Shown: positions 1 to 6,560, counted from the stretch's first letter. The stretch: DNA of 7,869 nt from Candidatus Methanophagales archaeon (GCA_030617585.1 JAUWVD010000045.1:1-7869), one strand, 5' to 3'. Notes: a model not told the origin generated them from the sequence alone. Numbers and translations are program-made.

Positions 1-2616
1 AACCTCCTTGAGCAGGTCTATCAACTTCTTACCTAACAGCACCTTCGTTGTTACTTTAGCTACCGGAACGCCAGTAACCTTACTCACTAACGGAACGGTA
101 CGAGAAGCGCGTGGATTTGCTTCCAGGATATAGACCTTCCCCTCGGCTATTGCGTATTGGATATTCATGAGTCCAATGACCTGTAGCGCATCGGCGATTT
201 TCTTTGTATAGTCTTCTATTTCCGCAAGATTCCGTTTTGTAATATTACGCGGAGGAATTACACATGCGCTATCTCCTGAGTGTACCCCTGCAAGCTCTAT
301 ATGTTCCATTACTGCAGCAATATACACGTCCTCGCCATCTGCGATGGCATCCACCTCAGTCTCGATAGCTTGCTCCAGGAATTTATCTATTAACATCGGA
401 TATTCAGGACTAACGTCGACTGCGGTTTTTGCATAATCCAGGAGCATCTTATCGTCATACACTATCTCCATGCCCCTTCCACCAAGCACAAAAGAAGGTC
501 GTACCATCAAAGGGAATCCTATTTCCCGGCCAACCACAAGCGCCTCTTCTACTGACCGTGCGGTGCCGCTTTCCGGCTGTGGAATACCGAGCTTTGTTAT
601 CACGGCCTTGAATAGCTCCCGGTCCTCAGCCAAATGAATGCTATCCGGACTTGTGCCCAGAACCTTCACGCCCGCTTCATAAAGCTCTCTTGCTATATTA
701 AGTGGTGTTTGTCCGCCAAACTGCACGATTACACCCTCTGGCTTTTCCTTTTCATAAATGCTTAATACGTCCTCTACAGTTAGAGGCTCGAAATAAAGTT
801 TGTCTGAAGTGTCGTAATCTGTGGATACCGTTTCAGGGTTGCAATTGACCATTACCGACTCAAGTCCCTCTTCCCGTAATGCGAACGCAGCATGAACGCA
901 GGTATAATCAAACTCTATGCCCTGTCCTATGCGGTTAGGACCACCGCCTAAAATCATTACCTTGCGTTTGGGCGAGACAGTAACCGAATCGTCAGCATTG
1001 TAGGTTGAGTAATAGTAGGCGGCATCCGCACCGCTTACCGGCACAGGCGCATATGCTTCCTTCTTCCCTGCGTTGAGACGTTGTGTACGTATCTGCTGTT
1101 CCGTCTTGCCCAGCAGTTGCGCGATGTATCTGTCCGAGAATCCGTTCTCCTTTGCACTTTTGAGCTTTTCGTCTGGCAGGTCCTTACCGTAGAACAGCTT
1201 TAACTCTTCCTCGAATTCTACCAGCTCTTGCATCTGCCTGATAAACCATCTACCGATTTTAGTGAGCTGATAAAGTTCCTCAACCGACATACCTTTGCGT
1301 AATGCTTCATAGATCAAGAAAATGCGCTCACTTGAAGGATATGCTAATTTCGGCTTGAGTTCGGGAAGAGAAAGCGCTGCAAAATCATTTACGCCGCCAA
1401 TACCGTATCTCTTGATCTCCAGAGAGCGAATAGCCTTTTGGAACGCCTCCTTGAAATTCTTACCTATGCTCATAACCTCACCCACGGCTTTCATCTGCGT
1501 CCCCAGTACGTCTTGCGTCTGTGGGAACTTCTCAAATGCCCATCTTGCGAATTTTACGACTACATAATCGCCACTAGGCGTATATTTGTCAAGTGTGCCT
1601 TCTTTCCAGTAGGGGAGTTCATCAAGAGTTATACCAGTAGCGAGTTTCGCTGATATACGCGCGATAGGGAAACCGGTAGCTTTTGATGCTAATGCTGAGG
1701 ATCGCGAAGTGCGTGGGTTGATTTCAATAACCACCACTCTGCCATCTTCCGGGTTATGCGCAAATTGTACGTTTGTTCCGCCTAACACACCAATGGCATC
1801 AACAATCCGGTAAGAGAGCTCCTGTAACTTATTCTGTAGCTCTTTCTTTACCGTTAGCATCGGCGCTACACAAAAACTATCGCCCGTATGCACGCCCATG
1901 GGATCTACATTTTCAATAAAACAAACAGTAATCTTACTTCCTTTTTTATCCCGTATCACCTCGAGTTCAAGCTCTTCCCAGCCTAAAACCGATTCCTCTA
2001 CGAGCACCTGTCCTATTAAGCTTGCCGAGATACCCCGGGTGACAATAGTCTTCAATTCTTCTACGTTGTATACAATTCCGCCGCCGGTGCCACCCATGGT
2101 GTATGCGGGTCTGATGACTACCGGATAACCCAATTCCTGTGCTATCTTCTCCGCTTCCTCGACAGAATAAGCGGGTGCGCTCTCTGGCATTTGAATATCC
2201 AGTTTTGCCATGGTCTCTTTGAATGCGATACGATCTTCACCGCGTTCTATTGCATCCGCGTCTACACCTATCATCATAACACCGTATTTGGCTAGTATCC
2301 CATTTTTACTGAGTTCCGCAGAGAGATTCAGCCCGGTCTGACCGCCAAGGTTGGGCAGCAAAGCATCTGGTCGCTCCTTTGCTATTATCTTCTCCACGTT
2401 CGACAGGGTAAGCGGTTCGATGTACGTCCGGTCAGCCATTCCCGGATCGGTCATAATGGTAGCGGGATTGGAATTCACCAACACTACCTCATAACCTTCC
2501 TCTTTTAACGCTTTGCACGCTTGCGTACCCGAATAATCAAATTCACATGCCTGACCAATAATGATAGGACCAGAGCCTATTACCAGCACCCGATTGATCT
2601 TTTTGTCTTTTGGCAT
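1..2616 (-). CDS. carB: Carbamoyl-phosphate synthase large subunit, C-terminus cut by window edge
   Basis: CarB uses two ATP, bicarbonate and ammonia (from glutamine hydrolysed by CarA) to make cytosolic carbamoyl phosphate for pyrimidines and arginine. I translated all 872 visible codons and found no stop or frameshift. The start ATG gives MPKDKKINRVLVIGSGPIII, the usual CarB N-terminus. The first ATP-grasp half has GQACEFDYSG, the NSNPATIMTDP motif and a glycine-rich RPAYTMGGTGGG loop near residues 169-180. The second half starts near residue 553 with VMILGGGPNRIGQG, followed by NCNPETVSTDYD, RPSFVLGGRGM and EANPRASRTVP. Both halves are in one chain, unlike the split carB of some methanogens. 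Compared with the roughly 1070-residue family length, about 200 residues are missing: the end of the second ATP-grasp and the MGS-like allosteric domain. No carA lies upstream; the neighbour is a DUF433 gene 77 bp away. Confidence 0.97.
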   Translation of the reverse strand, partial: MPKDKKINRVLVIGSGPIIIGQACEFDYSGTQACKALKEEGYEVVLVNSNPATIMTDPGMADRTYIEPLTLSNVEKIIAKERPDALLPNLGGQTGLNLSAELSKNGILAKYGVMMIGVDADAIERGEDRIAFKETMAKLDIQMPESAPAYSVEEAEKIAQELGYPVVIRPAYTMGGTGGGIVYNVEELKTIVTRGISASLIGQVLVEESVLGWEELELEVIRDKKGSKITVCFIENVDPMGVHTGDSFCVAPMLTVKKELQNKLQELSYRIVDAIGVLGGTNVQFAHNPEDGRVVVIEINPRTSRSSALASKATGFPIARISAKLATGITLDELPYWKEGTLDKYTPSGDYVVVKFARWAFEKFPQTQDVLGTQMKAVGEVMSIGKNFKEAFQKAIRSLEIKRYGIGGVNDFAALSLPELKPKLAYPSSERIFLIYEALRKGMSVEELYQLTKIGRWFIRQMQELVEFEEELKLFYGKDLPDEKLKSAKENGFSDRYIAQLLGKTEQQIRTQRLNAGKKEAYAPVPVSGADAAYYYSTYNADDSVTVSPKRKVMILGGGPNRIGQGIEFDYTCVHAAFALREEGLESVMVNCNPETVSTDYDTSDKLYFEPLTVEDVLSIYEKEKPEGVIVQFGGQTPLNIARELYEAGVKVLGTSPDSIHLAEDRELFKAVITKLGIPQPESGTARSVEEALVVGREIGFPLMVRPSFVLGGRGMEIVYDDKMLLDYAKTAVDVSPEYPMLIDKFLEQAIETEVDAIADGEDVYIAAVMEHIELAGVHSGDSACVIPPRNITKRNLAEIEDYTKKIADALQVIGLMNIQYAIAEGKVYILEANPRASRTVPLVSKVTGVPVAKVTTKVLLGKKLIDLLKEV

Positions 2617-2619
2617 TTT

Positions 2620-2633
2620 CTTTATAAATAAAG
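2620..2633 (-). repeat. Perfect 6-2-6 inverted repeat (TATA-like) just upstream of carB
   Basis: The minus strand reads CTTTATTTATAAAG, a perfect inverted repeat with a 2-bp centre ending 3 bases before the carB ATG. It resembles a TATA box but is too close to the start codon to drive a normal transcript from that ATG. It could be an operator, a small hairpin over the start site, or chance in AT-rich DNA. No Shine-Dalgarno sequence is visible here. Confidence 0.35.
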
Positions 2634-2666
2634 CTAAATGATTTTCATTCTAAAAGATGTTTTCTT

Positions 2667-2690
2667 GAGATTCACGTTGTGAAATTTCTC
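2667..2690 (-). repeat. Bulged hairpin in the DUF433-carB gap
   Basis: On the minus strand GAGA-AAT-TTCAC-AAC-GTGAA-TCTC can fold as a 5-bp stem (TTCAC/GTGAA) with a 3-base loop, extended by a 4-bp stem (GAGA/TCTC) across a 3-base bulge. It begins 3 bases after the DUF433 stop, and a short TCTTTT follows about 10 bases later. A weak terminator or an RNA-processing site between the two genes is possible. The function is inferred from position only. Confidence 0.35.
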
Positions 2691-2693
2691 CCC

Positions 2694-2924
2694 TTATGTA
2701 GGGTACACTACATCTGCTCGCAATGCTTCTGATGCGAAAGCAAGTGCGGCATAAGCCCCCTCCTTTGTTAAACGAGGATGCTCAGCAATGATTTGCTCTA
2801 CTGTTTCACCAGCTGCCAATTTTTCCAATATTAATTCTACTGTGACCCTCGTACCTGTGATCACAGGCTTGCCCATCATCACTGTCGGGTCCGACTTGAT
2901 AAAGTGCCGCCACTCTTTTATCAT
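2694..2924 (-). CDS. DUF433 family small protein (antitoxin-like), apparently orphan
   Basis: This 76-residue protein matches the DUF433 pattern from memory: IKSDPTVMMGKPVITGTRVTVELILEKLAAGETVEQII, then a Pro-x-Leu-Thr segment (PRLTKEGAYAAL) and a short helical tail. DUF433 proteins are small helical, HTH-like proteins often encoded directly before a DUF5615 PIN-like protein, where they are thought to act as antitoxins. No such partner follows here: only 77 bp separate the stop from carB. The ATG is preceded by AAAGGT with an 8-base spacer, a weak ribosome site. It lies 57 bp after ddh on the same strand, so it may be cotranscribed. There is no signal peptide or membrane segment. The family call is strong; the biological role is unknown. 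Confidence 0.85.
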   Translation of the reverse strand: MIKEWRHFIKSDPTVMMGKPVITGTRVTVELILEKLAAGETVEQIIAEHPRLTKEGAYAALAFASEALRADVVYPT

Positions 2925-2981
2925 TGTCTTTTACCTTTGTATTAATTAATCATTGTTTTTTGAGCGTTTATTCCACTTCAG

Positions 2982-3965
2982 CTACATAAAGCTCTTTCTC
3001 AGTATCTCCGCGGAATGAGGGCTCAAATATCCTGGCGGAATATCGAGCATTGTAAAAGCACCCTTGCGTCCCTCTTTGCAGAGTCGAAATGCTGCTCTTG
3101 CGCACGCGACCAAAACATTTGCTGTGAATTCTGGGTTGCTCTCCAATTGACATCGGTATTCGAGTATTTGCTTATTGCCCTCGCCGGTCACGCCAGAAGT
3201 AAGTACAAAACCGCCATGGGGCAGTTTAGAATGATTTTCACGCATATCCTCTTTACTGATGAACAATACTTTTGTATCATATTCATCATAATAATGAGGC
3301 ATGGTAGCTATATCCATTCTTATTCGCTCTATATCGGCTCCTTCTTCTGCAACAACATAAACCAGGCGTTTGTGCATCTCTCTTTTGGTAAACTCCGTAG
3401 TTTCGCCGGTTCTTACACGTTGTACCGCTTGCTCTATCGGAATAGTGTACGCTCTGGCGTCCAGAACACCCTCAACTTTTCTTGCCGCGTCGGAATGCCC
3501 CTGGCTAACTCCTTTACCCCAAAAGGTGTACTGTTTGTTTTGTGGCAGAAATGCGTCACCTAAGACCCTCATTAGAGAGAAAATCCCGGGATCCCAACCT
3601 GCAGAAATTACATGGACATGTCCATACTCTTTTACGATTGAATCCATCTTCTGGTAATAGCTCTGGATATCTGCATGCGTATCAAAACTGTCAACCGTAT
3701 TGAATCTCTCGGCAAACTTTGGACCCTGAATCGGGATGTCTTCCTTTGAGCCGCCGCAGAGAATCGCTACATCTACTTGAATATCTCCTGGGTTTTCATC
3801 GATGTGAAATACAGGTACCTCTTTTAGCTCTTTTCTTACTTGTTCCGGTCTTCTGGTTAACACCGCTACTAACTCTGTATCGGCATTTAGTTTTAGTTTT
3901 AGCGCCTCTTCGACCCCTCTACCCACGTTTCCATAGCCAACCAACGCAATATTTATCTTTTCCAT
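2982..3965 (-). CDS. ddh: meso-Diaminopimelate D-dehydrogenase
   Basis: Ddh (EC 1.4.1.16) reductively aminates L-2-amino-6-oxopimelate with NADPH and ammonia, giving meso-diaminopimelate in one step and bypassing the succinylase, acetylase or aminotransferase routes to lysine. The 327 residues match the family length. Residues 1-40 form the Rossmann start, with GYGNVGRG at 10-17 and TRRP at 37-40, where arginines fit NADP binding. Family motifs follow: SAGWDPGIFS at 121-130, WGKGVSQGHSDA at 149-160, HGGF at 250-253, NPEFTANVL at 277-285 and a C-terminal IPPGYLSP at 309-316. The ATG is preceded by TAGGATC, a modest ribosome site. It lies 59 bp downstream of hisF and may share its transcript. 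Lysine synthesis is the likely role, since archaea lack DAP peptidoglycan. The gene is mainly bacterial, so transfer is plausible. Confidence 0.95.
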   Translation of the reverse strand: MEKINIALVGYGNVGRGVEEALKLKLNADTELVAVLTRRPEQVRKELKEVPVFHIDENPGDIQVDVAILCGGSKEDIPIQGPKFAERFNTVDSFDTHADIQSYYQKMDSIVKEYGHVHVISAGWDPGIFSLMRVLGDAFLPQNKQYTFWGKGVSQGHSDAARKVEGVLDARAYTIPIEQAVQRVRTGETTEFTKREMHKRLVYVVAEEGADIERIRMDIATMPHYYDEYDTKVLFISKEDMRENHSKLPHGGFVLTSGVTGEGNKQILEYRCQLESNPEFTANVLVACARAAFRLCKEGRKGAFTMLDIPPGYLSPHSAEILRKSFM

Positions 3966-3989
3966 GATTGATCCTATCTATCATTCCGT

Positions 3990-4003
3990 TTAGAACATTC
4001 TAA
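3990..4003. promoter_or_regulatory. Perfect 6-2-6 palindrome between hisF and ddh (candidate operator)
   Basis: TTAGAACATTCTAA is a perfect inverted repeat with a 2-bp centre, 24 bases upstream of the ddh ATG and inside the 59-bp hisF-ddh gap. Its size fits a half-helical-turn site for a small dimeric HTH regulator, and its place suggests separate control of ddh. I did not find the same sequence elsewhere in the window. Function is inferred. Confidence 0.35.
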
Positions 4004-4024
4004 CACAGGAATAGGGACTTGAAC

Positions 4025-4843
4025 TCATAGTGTCAGCCCCTTTTCCTTCAAATAGTCCTTTATCTCGCCTACCGTATACGTCCCGTAATGGAAAATACTC
4101 GCGGCCAGGCATGCGTCCGCCGCGCCATTAACAAAACCCTCGTAAATGTGCTCTAAACTCCCTACACCACCGGAAGCAATTACAGGAATATCCACCGCTT
4201 CAGCAATTGCTTTTGTTATGGGTATGTCATAGCCGTCTGTCGTACCATCTCTATCCTTAGAAGTTAGTAATATCTCCGCAGCACCGAGCGCCTGCACCTC
4301 TTTTGCCCACTTTATCGCATCAATTCCGGTATACTCGCGCCCACCGTAAATTACGACGTCATACCAGGCACTCGTTCCATCTTCTAATTGCACCTGCGTT
4401 TTGCCTTCTGCCGCCTCAAGCTTCCGCTTGCAGTCAATTGCAACTACGATACGATCTCCATATTTCTCGGCTGCTTCTTTTATTAGCTCTGGGTTCTTTA
4501 CCGCTGCGGTATTCGCGCCTATCTTGTCAGCGCCAGCATCAAACACCTTTTCAAAATCCGCTATGCTCTTTATCCCGCCGCCCACGCATAAAGGAATGGA
4601 TACTTGCTCTGCTATCTTCTTTACCATTGAGACCATTGTGTCTCTTCTCTCGACGGACGCGGAAATATCGAGAAAAACTAGTTCATCCGCTCCCTGCGCA
4701 TCGTATCGCTTTGCTAGTTCGACCGGGTCACCGGCATACTTGAGTTGCTCAAATTCTATTCCTTTCACTACAACTGCCTTTCCCTGCTCATCGAACGTTG
4801 TATCGAGGCAGGGGATTATTCGTTTTGTCATTTCTGTTCTCAT
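4025..4843 (-). CDS. hisF: Imidazole glycerol phosphate synthase cyclase subunit HisF
   Basis: HisF, with the glutaminase HisH, converts PRFAR plus ammonia to imidazole glycerol phosphate and AICAR in histidine synthesis; it is a cytosolic (beta/alpha)8 barrel. The 272-residue chain contains RIIPCLD with catalytic Asp14, VVKGIEF, GDPVELA, CVGGGIKS at 86-93, the second catalytic Asp137 in VVAIDCKRK, LLTSKDRDGTTDGYD at 192-206 and the phosphate loop ASGGVGS at 223-229. It is complete and slightly longer than the usual 250-260. The strand-4 motif reads DKIGANTAAV, where DKVSINxxAV is more common; the Asn and Thr are kept. The first ATG is favoured because a TATA-like box lies about 25 bp upstream, fitting a leaderless mRNA. 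The ATG at 4831 (MTKRIIPCLD) matches relatives better and remains an alternative. hisH is not in the window. Confidence 0.97.
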   Translation of the reverse strand: MRTEMTKRIIPCLDTTFDEQGKAVVVKGIEFEQLKYAGDPVELAKRYDAQGADELVFLDISASVERRDTMVSMVKKIAEQVSIPLCVGGGIKSIADFEKVFDAGADKIGANTAAVKNPELIKEAAEKYGDRIVVAIDCKRKLEAAEGKTQVQLEDGTSAWYDVVIYGGREYTGIDAIKWAKEVQALGAAEILLTSKDRDGTTDGYDIPITKAIAEAVDIPVIASGGVGSLEHIYEGFVNGAADACLAASIFHYGTYTVGEIKDYLKEKGLTL

Positions 4844-4864
4844 ATTTTCAGTCTTTAATTTTAT

Positions 4865-4872
4865 TTTATAAA
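4865..4872 (-). promoter_or_regulatory. TATA box for hisF (leaderless promoter)
   Basis: TTTATAAA on the minus strand is centred about 25 bp before the hisF ATG at 4843, the spacing expected when an archaeal transcript starts at the start codon itself. No Shine-Dalgarno sequence precedes that ATG, which supports leaderless translation. A second AT-rich motif (CTTTATATT) lies about 12 bp further upstream. Confidence 0.55.
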
Positions 4873-4886
4873 GAAAAATATAAAGT

Positions 4887-4898
4887 TGGTAAAAACAA
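4887..4898 (-). terminator. Possible T-run terminator after hicA
   Basis: Just past the hicA stop the minus strand reads AATTGTTTTTAC, and about 10 bases further TATTTTTC. Archaeal RNA polymerase can terminate at T-runs without a hairpin, so the runs could separate hicA from the hisF promoter. The runs are only five T long, so this is weak. Confidence 0.3.
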
Positions 4899-4901
4899 TT
4901 C

Positions 4902-5126
4902 TTAAAGCTTTTCCCATTCCACCGGAGAAATTTCTGACTCTCTAAGGATCGCCCTCAAAGTTCCAATAGGTATGTCCCTCCCTCCGTGGGTGGGAATTGG
5001 TATCTTCTTCCTACTATCAGGATGTCGCATCGTCACATGCTTTCCGCCACCGAAAGGACCTTCAAACCCTGCTTCCCGCAGTTTCCGAATAACTTCCTTC
5101 GGTTTCTCGGGGTGTAGTCTCGACAT
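4902..5126 (-). CDS. hicA: HicA-type toxin (mRNA interferase)
   Basis: HicA toxins are small dsRBD-fold ribonucleases that cleave mRNA and are neutralised by HicB. The 74 residues follow the family plan: KPKEVIRKLREAGF at 8-21, the glycine-rich GGGKHVTMRHPD at 26-37 with putative catalytic His30, PIPTHGGRDIPIGTLRAILRESEIS at 43-67, and a short acidic end. Most HicA proteins have Gly-Ser-His at the active site; here it is Gly-Lys-His. The length is close to the family's 60-80 residues. The ATG lies inside the 3' end of hicB (65-bp overlap, different frame), so the toxin is probably translationally coupled to its antitoxin. No frameshift or stop is seen, so it appears intact. Whether it is active cannot be told from sequence. 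Confidence 0.88.
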   Translation of the reverse strand: MSRLHPEKPKEVIRKLREAGFEGPFGGGKHVTMRHPDSRKKIPIPTHGGRDIPIGTLRAILRESEISPVEWEKL

Positions 5127-5391
5127 CTTCTATTTCATCAATCGCATATTGCAGGTAACAACCGTCAATCGCCGGGATTTCATCGCCGAAGCGAAGCGCT
5201 GTAATTATCCATGCTTCTATTGCATCCTTCGCCATCTCCACAGCCTCTATTCTTGTTATACCCCAGGTGATGCATCCGGGAAGCACAGGCACTTCTACCG
5301 TCCAGGACGCATCTTCATTCCGAGAAAATCTCGCATGACTCAAAGCCAGCCTTACATACTGCTCAAAAGTTATCTTGTTCGCCTGTTCCAC
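5062..5391 (-). CDS. hicB: HicB-type antitoxin, GTG start
   Basis: HicB antitoxins have a degenerate RNase H-like fold, bind HicA and often repress their own promoter. This 109-residue protein shows the core: DASWTVEVPVLPGCITWGITRIEAVEMAKDAIEAWIITAL at about 27-66, matching the usual V-P-x-LPGC...G-T...EA..N/MAK.AIE.W pattern. I see no added HTH or ribbon-helix-helix domain, so autoregulation is not obvious. The start is GTG: an in-frame TAG lies 27 bases upstream and there is no in-frame ATG before the core. The purine-rich AAGAGGA runs directly into the GTG, unusually close for a ribosome site. The last 21 or so residues overlap hicA and are low-complexity (TTPRETEGSYSETAG), so they may not be structural. 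The order hicB then hicA is common. Confidence 0.85.
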   Translation of the reverse strand: MEQANKITFEQYVRLALSHARFSRNEDASWTVEVPVLPGCITWGITRIEAVEMAKDAIEAWIITALRFGDEIPAIDGCYLQYAIDEIEDVETTPRETEGSYSETAGSRV

Positions 5392-5485
5392 TCCTCTTAC
5401 CCTTTTAATCTTTTTCTACCATGGCAATGTGATAGAAGCAGCACCCACGACTATTCCCCTCCTATGTTGAGATTGTTGTAATGGC

Positions 5486-5493
5486 ATATAAAT
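5486..5493 (-). promoter_or_regulatory. Candidate TATA box for hicBA
   Basis: The minus strand reads ATTTATAT inside GCATTATTTATATGC, which has GCAT/ATGC at its ends. A start about 25 bp downstream would give a leader of roughly 70 bases before the hicB GTG. A second candidate, GTATAAAT at 5527-5520, lies further upstream. The flanking inverted ends could be an autoregulatory site, but that is speculative. The rest of the 171-bp gap (5392-5562) shows nothing clear, and no T-run on the minus strand follows guaAB, so read-through from guaAB is possible. Confidence 0.35.
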
Positions 5494-5562
5494 AATGCAT
5501 TTATTTTTGTTTTTTCCCCATTTATACCTCTCGTGAGAATCTGTGTAATCTTGTGCTATATC

Positions 5563-6495
5563 CTATTGGAATTCTATCGTTGCCGGTGGCTTATCCGTTA
5601 GAGAATAAAGCACGTGCACAACTTCTGGAATCTCTGTCGTAATCCTCTTATCTATCCTCTTTAGGACCGCCCAGGGGACGTTAACCGCTTCTGCCGTAAT
5701 GGCTGCTTCGCTTTTGACCAGTCTAACAACGATTATGTTGCCATACGCTCTTTTATCATCTCTAATCCCGGTAGCCTTGTCATTCATCAAAACCGCCATA
5801 CTCTGAAACGACTCAATATCAGTAGTTTCCTCTTCCACAATTGTCGTTGCTCTTCTTTCTATCTCTACACGTTCAAGCGTCACTTCACCAAGTGTTCTCG
5901 TAGCAAGTCCGGGACCAGGGAAAGGTGGGCGCTCCGAAAACTCCGCCGGCAAATCCACACTTCTGGCAACTTCTCTTACTTCGTGCTTGTATATCTCCCT
6001 CAGAGGCTCAACAATCGTTAATCCATAACTTTCCGGGTCAATACCTATCTGTTCAAGAATGTTGTGCTGTGTCTTGATTCCCTTCACAGTCTCAAGAATA
6101 TCTGCCGCTATTGTTCCCTGCACTAAATACTTGGCGTTCTCTTCTCGCACAACCCTTCCGAGAACAGAGTAGAACGTATTTCGAAATGCTTTCCTCTTCT
6201 CTTCTGGCTCAGTAATTCCTTTTAAAGCATCAAAAAACTCCGTAGCTGCATCCACCAGCCTTGTATTCATATTGAGCGCCTTAAAGAAGTTTGTGACTTG
6301 CTCTGCCTCGCCTTCGCGCATCAAGCCATCGTCAATGAAAACTATTACCGCTCGGTCTCCTATCGCACGATAGGTGAGAACGGCACAAACGGTGGAATCC
6401 ACACCTCCCGAAGTTGCTATTACTGCTTTCTCATCCCCTATTGTTTCTTTTACTTCATCTACCTGTTTTTCAATAAATTTTTCCGGCTCAAACAT
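5563..6495 (-). CDS. guaAB: GMP synthase, ATP-pyrophosphatase subunit B (archaeal stand-alone type)
   Basis: This subunit adenylates XMP and aminates it to GMP, using ammonia supplied by a separate glutaminase subunit (GuaAA). The 310 residues match the archaeal subunit B length. The N-terminus FEPEKFIEKQVDEVKE is typical. The PP-loop ATSGGVDST is at 27-35, FIDDGLMREGE at 53-63, VQGTIAADILE at 125-135, the archaeal KTQHNILEQIG at 141-151 (in place of the bacterial SHHNVGGLPE), RPPFPGPGLATR at 189-200, and the dimerisation end TDKPPATIEFQ, where PPATIE is conserved. It is complete and keeps every motif I can name. It is divergent from a fused guaA, which makes it partly redundant. No guaAA is in the window. 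A strong GAGGAGG lies 14 bases before the ATG, rather far; see the findings. Confidence 0.96.
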   Translation of the reverse strand: MFEPEKFIEKQVDEVKETIGDEKAVIATSGGVDSTVCAVLTYRAIGDRAVIVFIDDGLMREGEAEQVTNFFKALNMNTRLVDAATEFFDALKGITEPEEKRKAFRNTFYSVLGRVVREENAKYLVQGTIAADILETVKGIKTQHNILEQIGIDPESYGLTIVEPLREIYKHEVREVARSVDLPAEFSERPPFPGPGLATRTLGEVTLERVEIERRATTIVEEETTDIESFQSMAVLMNDKATGIRDDKRAYGNIIVVRLVKSEAAITAEAVNVPWAVLKRIDKRITTEIPEVVHVLYSLTDKPPATIEFQ

Positions 6496-6509
6496 TTTTT
6501 ACACTTTTG

Positions 6510-6516
6510 CCTCCTC
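6510..6516 (-). promoter_or_regulatory. Shine-Dalgarno for guaAB with unusual spacing
   Basis: GAGGAGG on the minus strand is the strongest ribosome site in the window. It lies 14 bases before the guaAB ATG (6495) but only 5 bases before a GTG (6504) that is followed at once by TAA (6501-6499). The distance suits the GTG better than the ATG, though protein homology clearly favours the ATG. Confidence 0.6.
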
Positions 6517-6543
6517 AATCAATACTTTTATGTCTGCTATTCT

Positions 6544-6551
6544 TTTATAAA
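6544..6551 (-). promoter_or_regulatory. TATA box for guaAB
   Basis: TTTATAAA, a self-complementary box, is centred 52 bp before the guaAB ATG. Initiation about 25 bp downstream would give a leader near 27 bases that contains the GAGGAGG. Being palindromic, it could in principle act in either direction, but the plus-strand gene has a better-placed box at 6561-6569. Confidence 0.5.
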
Positions 6552-6559
6552 TCTAGATT
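6550..6559. promoter_or_regulatory. Perfect 10-bp palindrome between divergent TATA boxes
   Basis: AATCTAGATT is perfectly self-complementary. It overlaps the end of the guaAB TATA box and stops one base before the ATTATAAAG box of guaA, so a dimer bound here would touch both promoters. A direct repeat GATTAA at 6556-6561 and 6569-6574 lies across the second box. A shared guanine- or purine-responsive operator is an inference. Confidence 0.4.
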
Positions 6560-6560
6560 A

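Noticed and set aside
429..2128. Several short plus-strand open frames opposite carB
   Set aside because: carB reads without interruption on the minus strand through all of them, so they are shadows.
2968..3153. Minus-strand 61-codon frame overlapping the ddh end
   Set aside because: ddh keeps its full family length and normal C-terminus in its own frame, so this is an out-of-frame shadow and not a frameshifted tail.
3015..3563. Open frame of 182 codons on the plus strand
   Set aside because: It lies wholly opposite ddh, has no recognisable domain and a Cys/Ser-rich composition typical of an antisense shadow.
4303..4871. Two overlapping plus-strand open frames opposite hisF
   Set aside because: Both are low-complexity (Ser/Leu/Arg/His-rich) shadows of an intact hisF with all catalytic motifs.
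4972..5481. Plus-strand 169-codon open frame opposite hicBA
   Set aside because: It spans two recognisable genes on the other strand, has no family motif and no plausible promoter or ribosome site.
5498..5520. T-rich run on the plus strand resembling a terminator
   Set aside because: No plus-strand gene ends before it; on the minus strand, where the genes run, it is A-rich.
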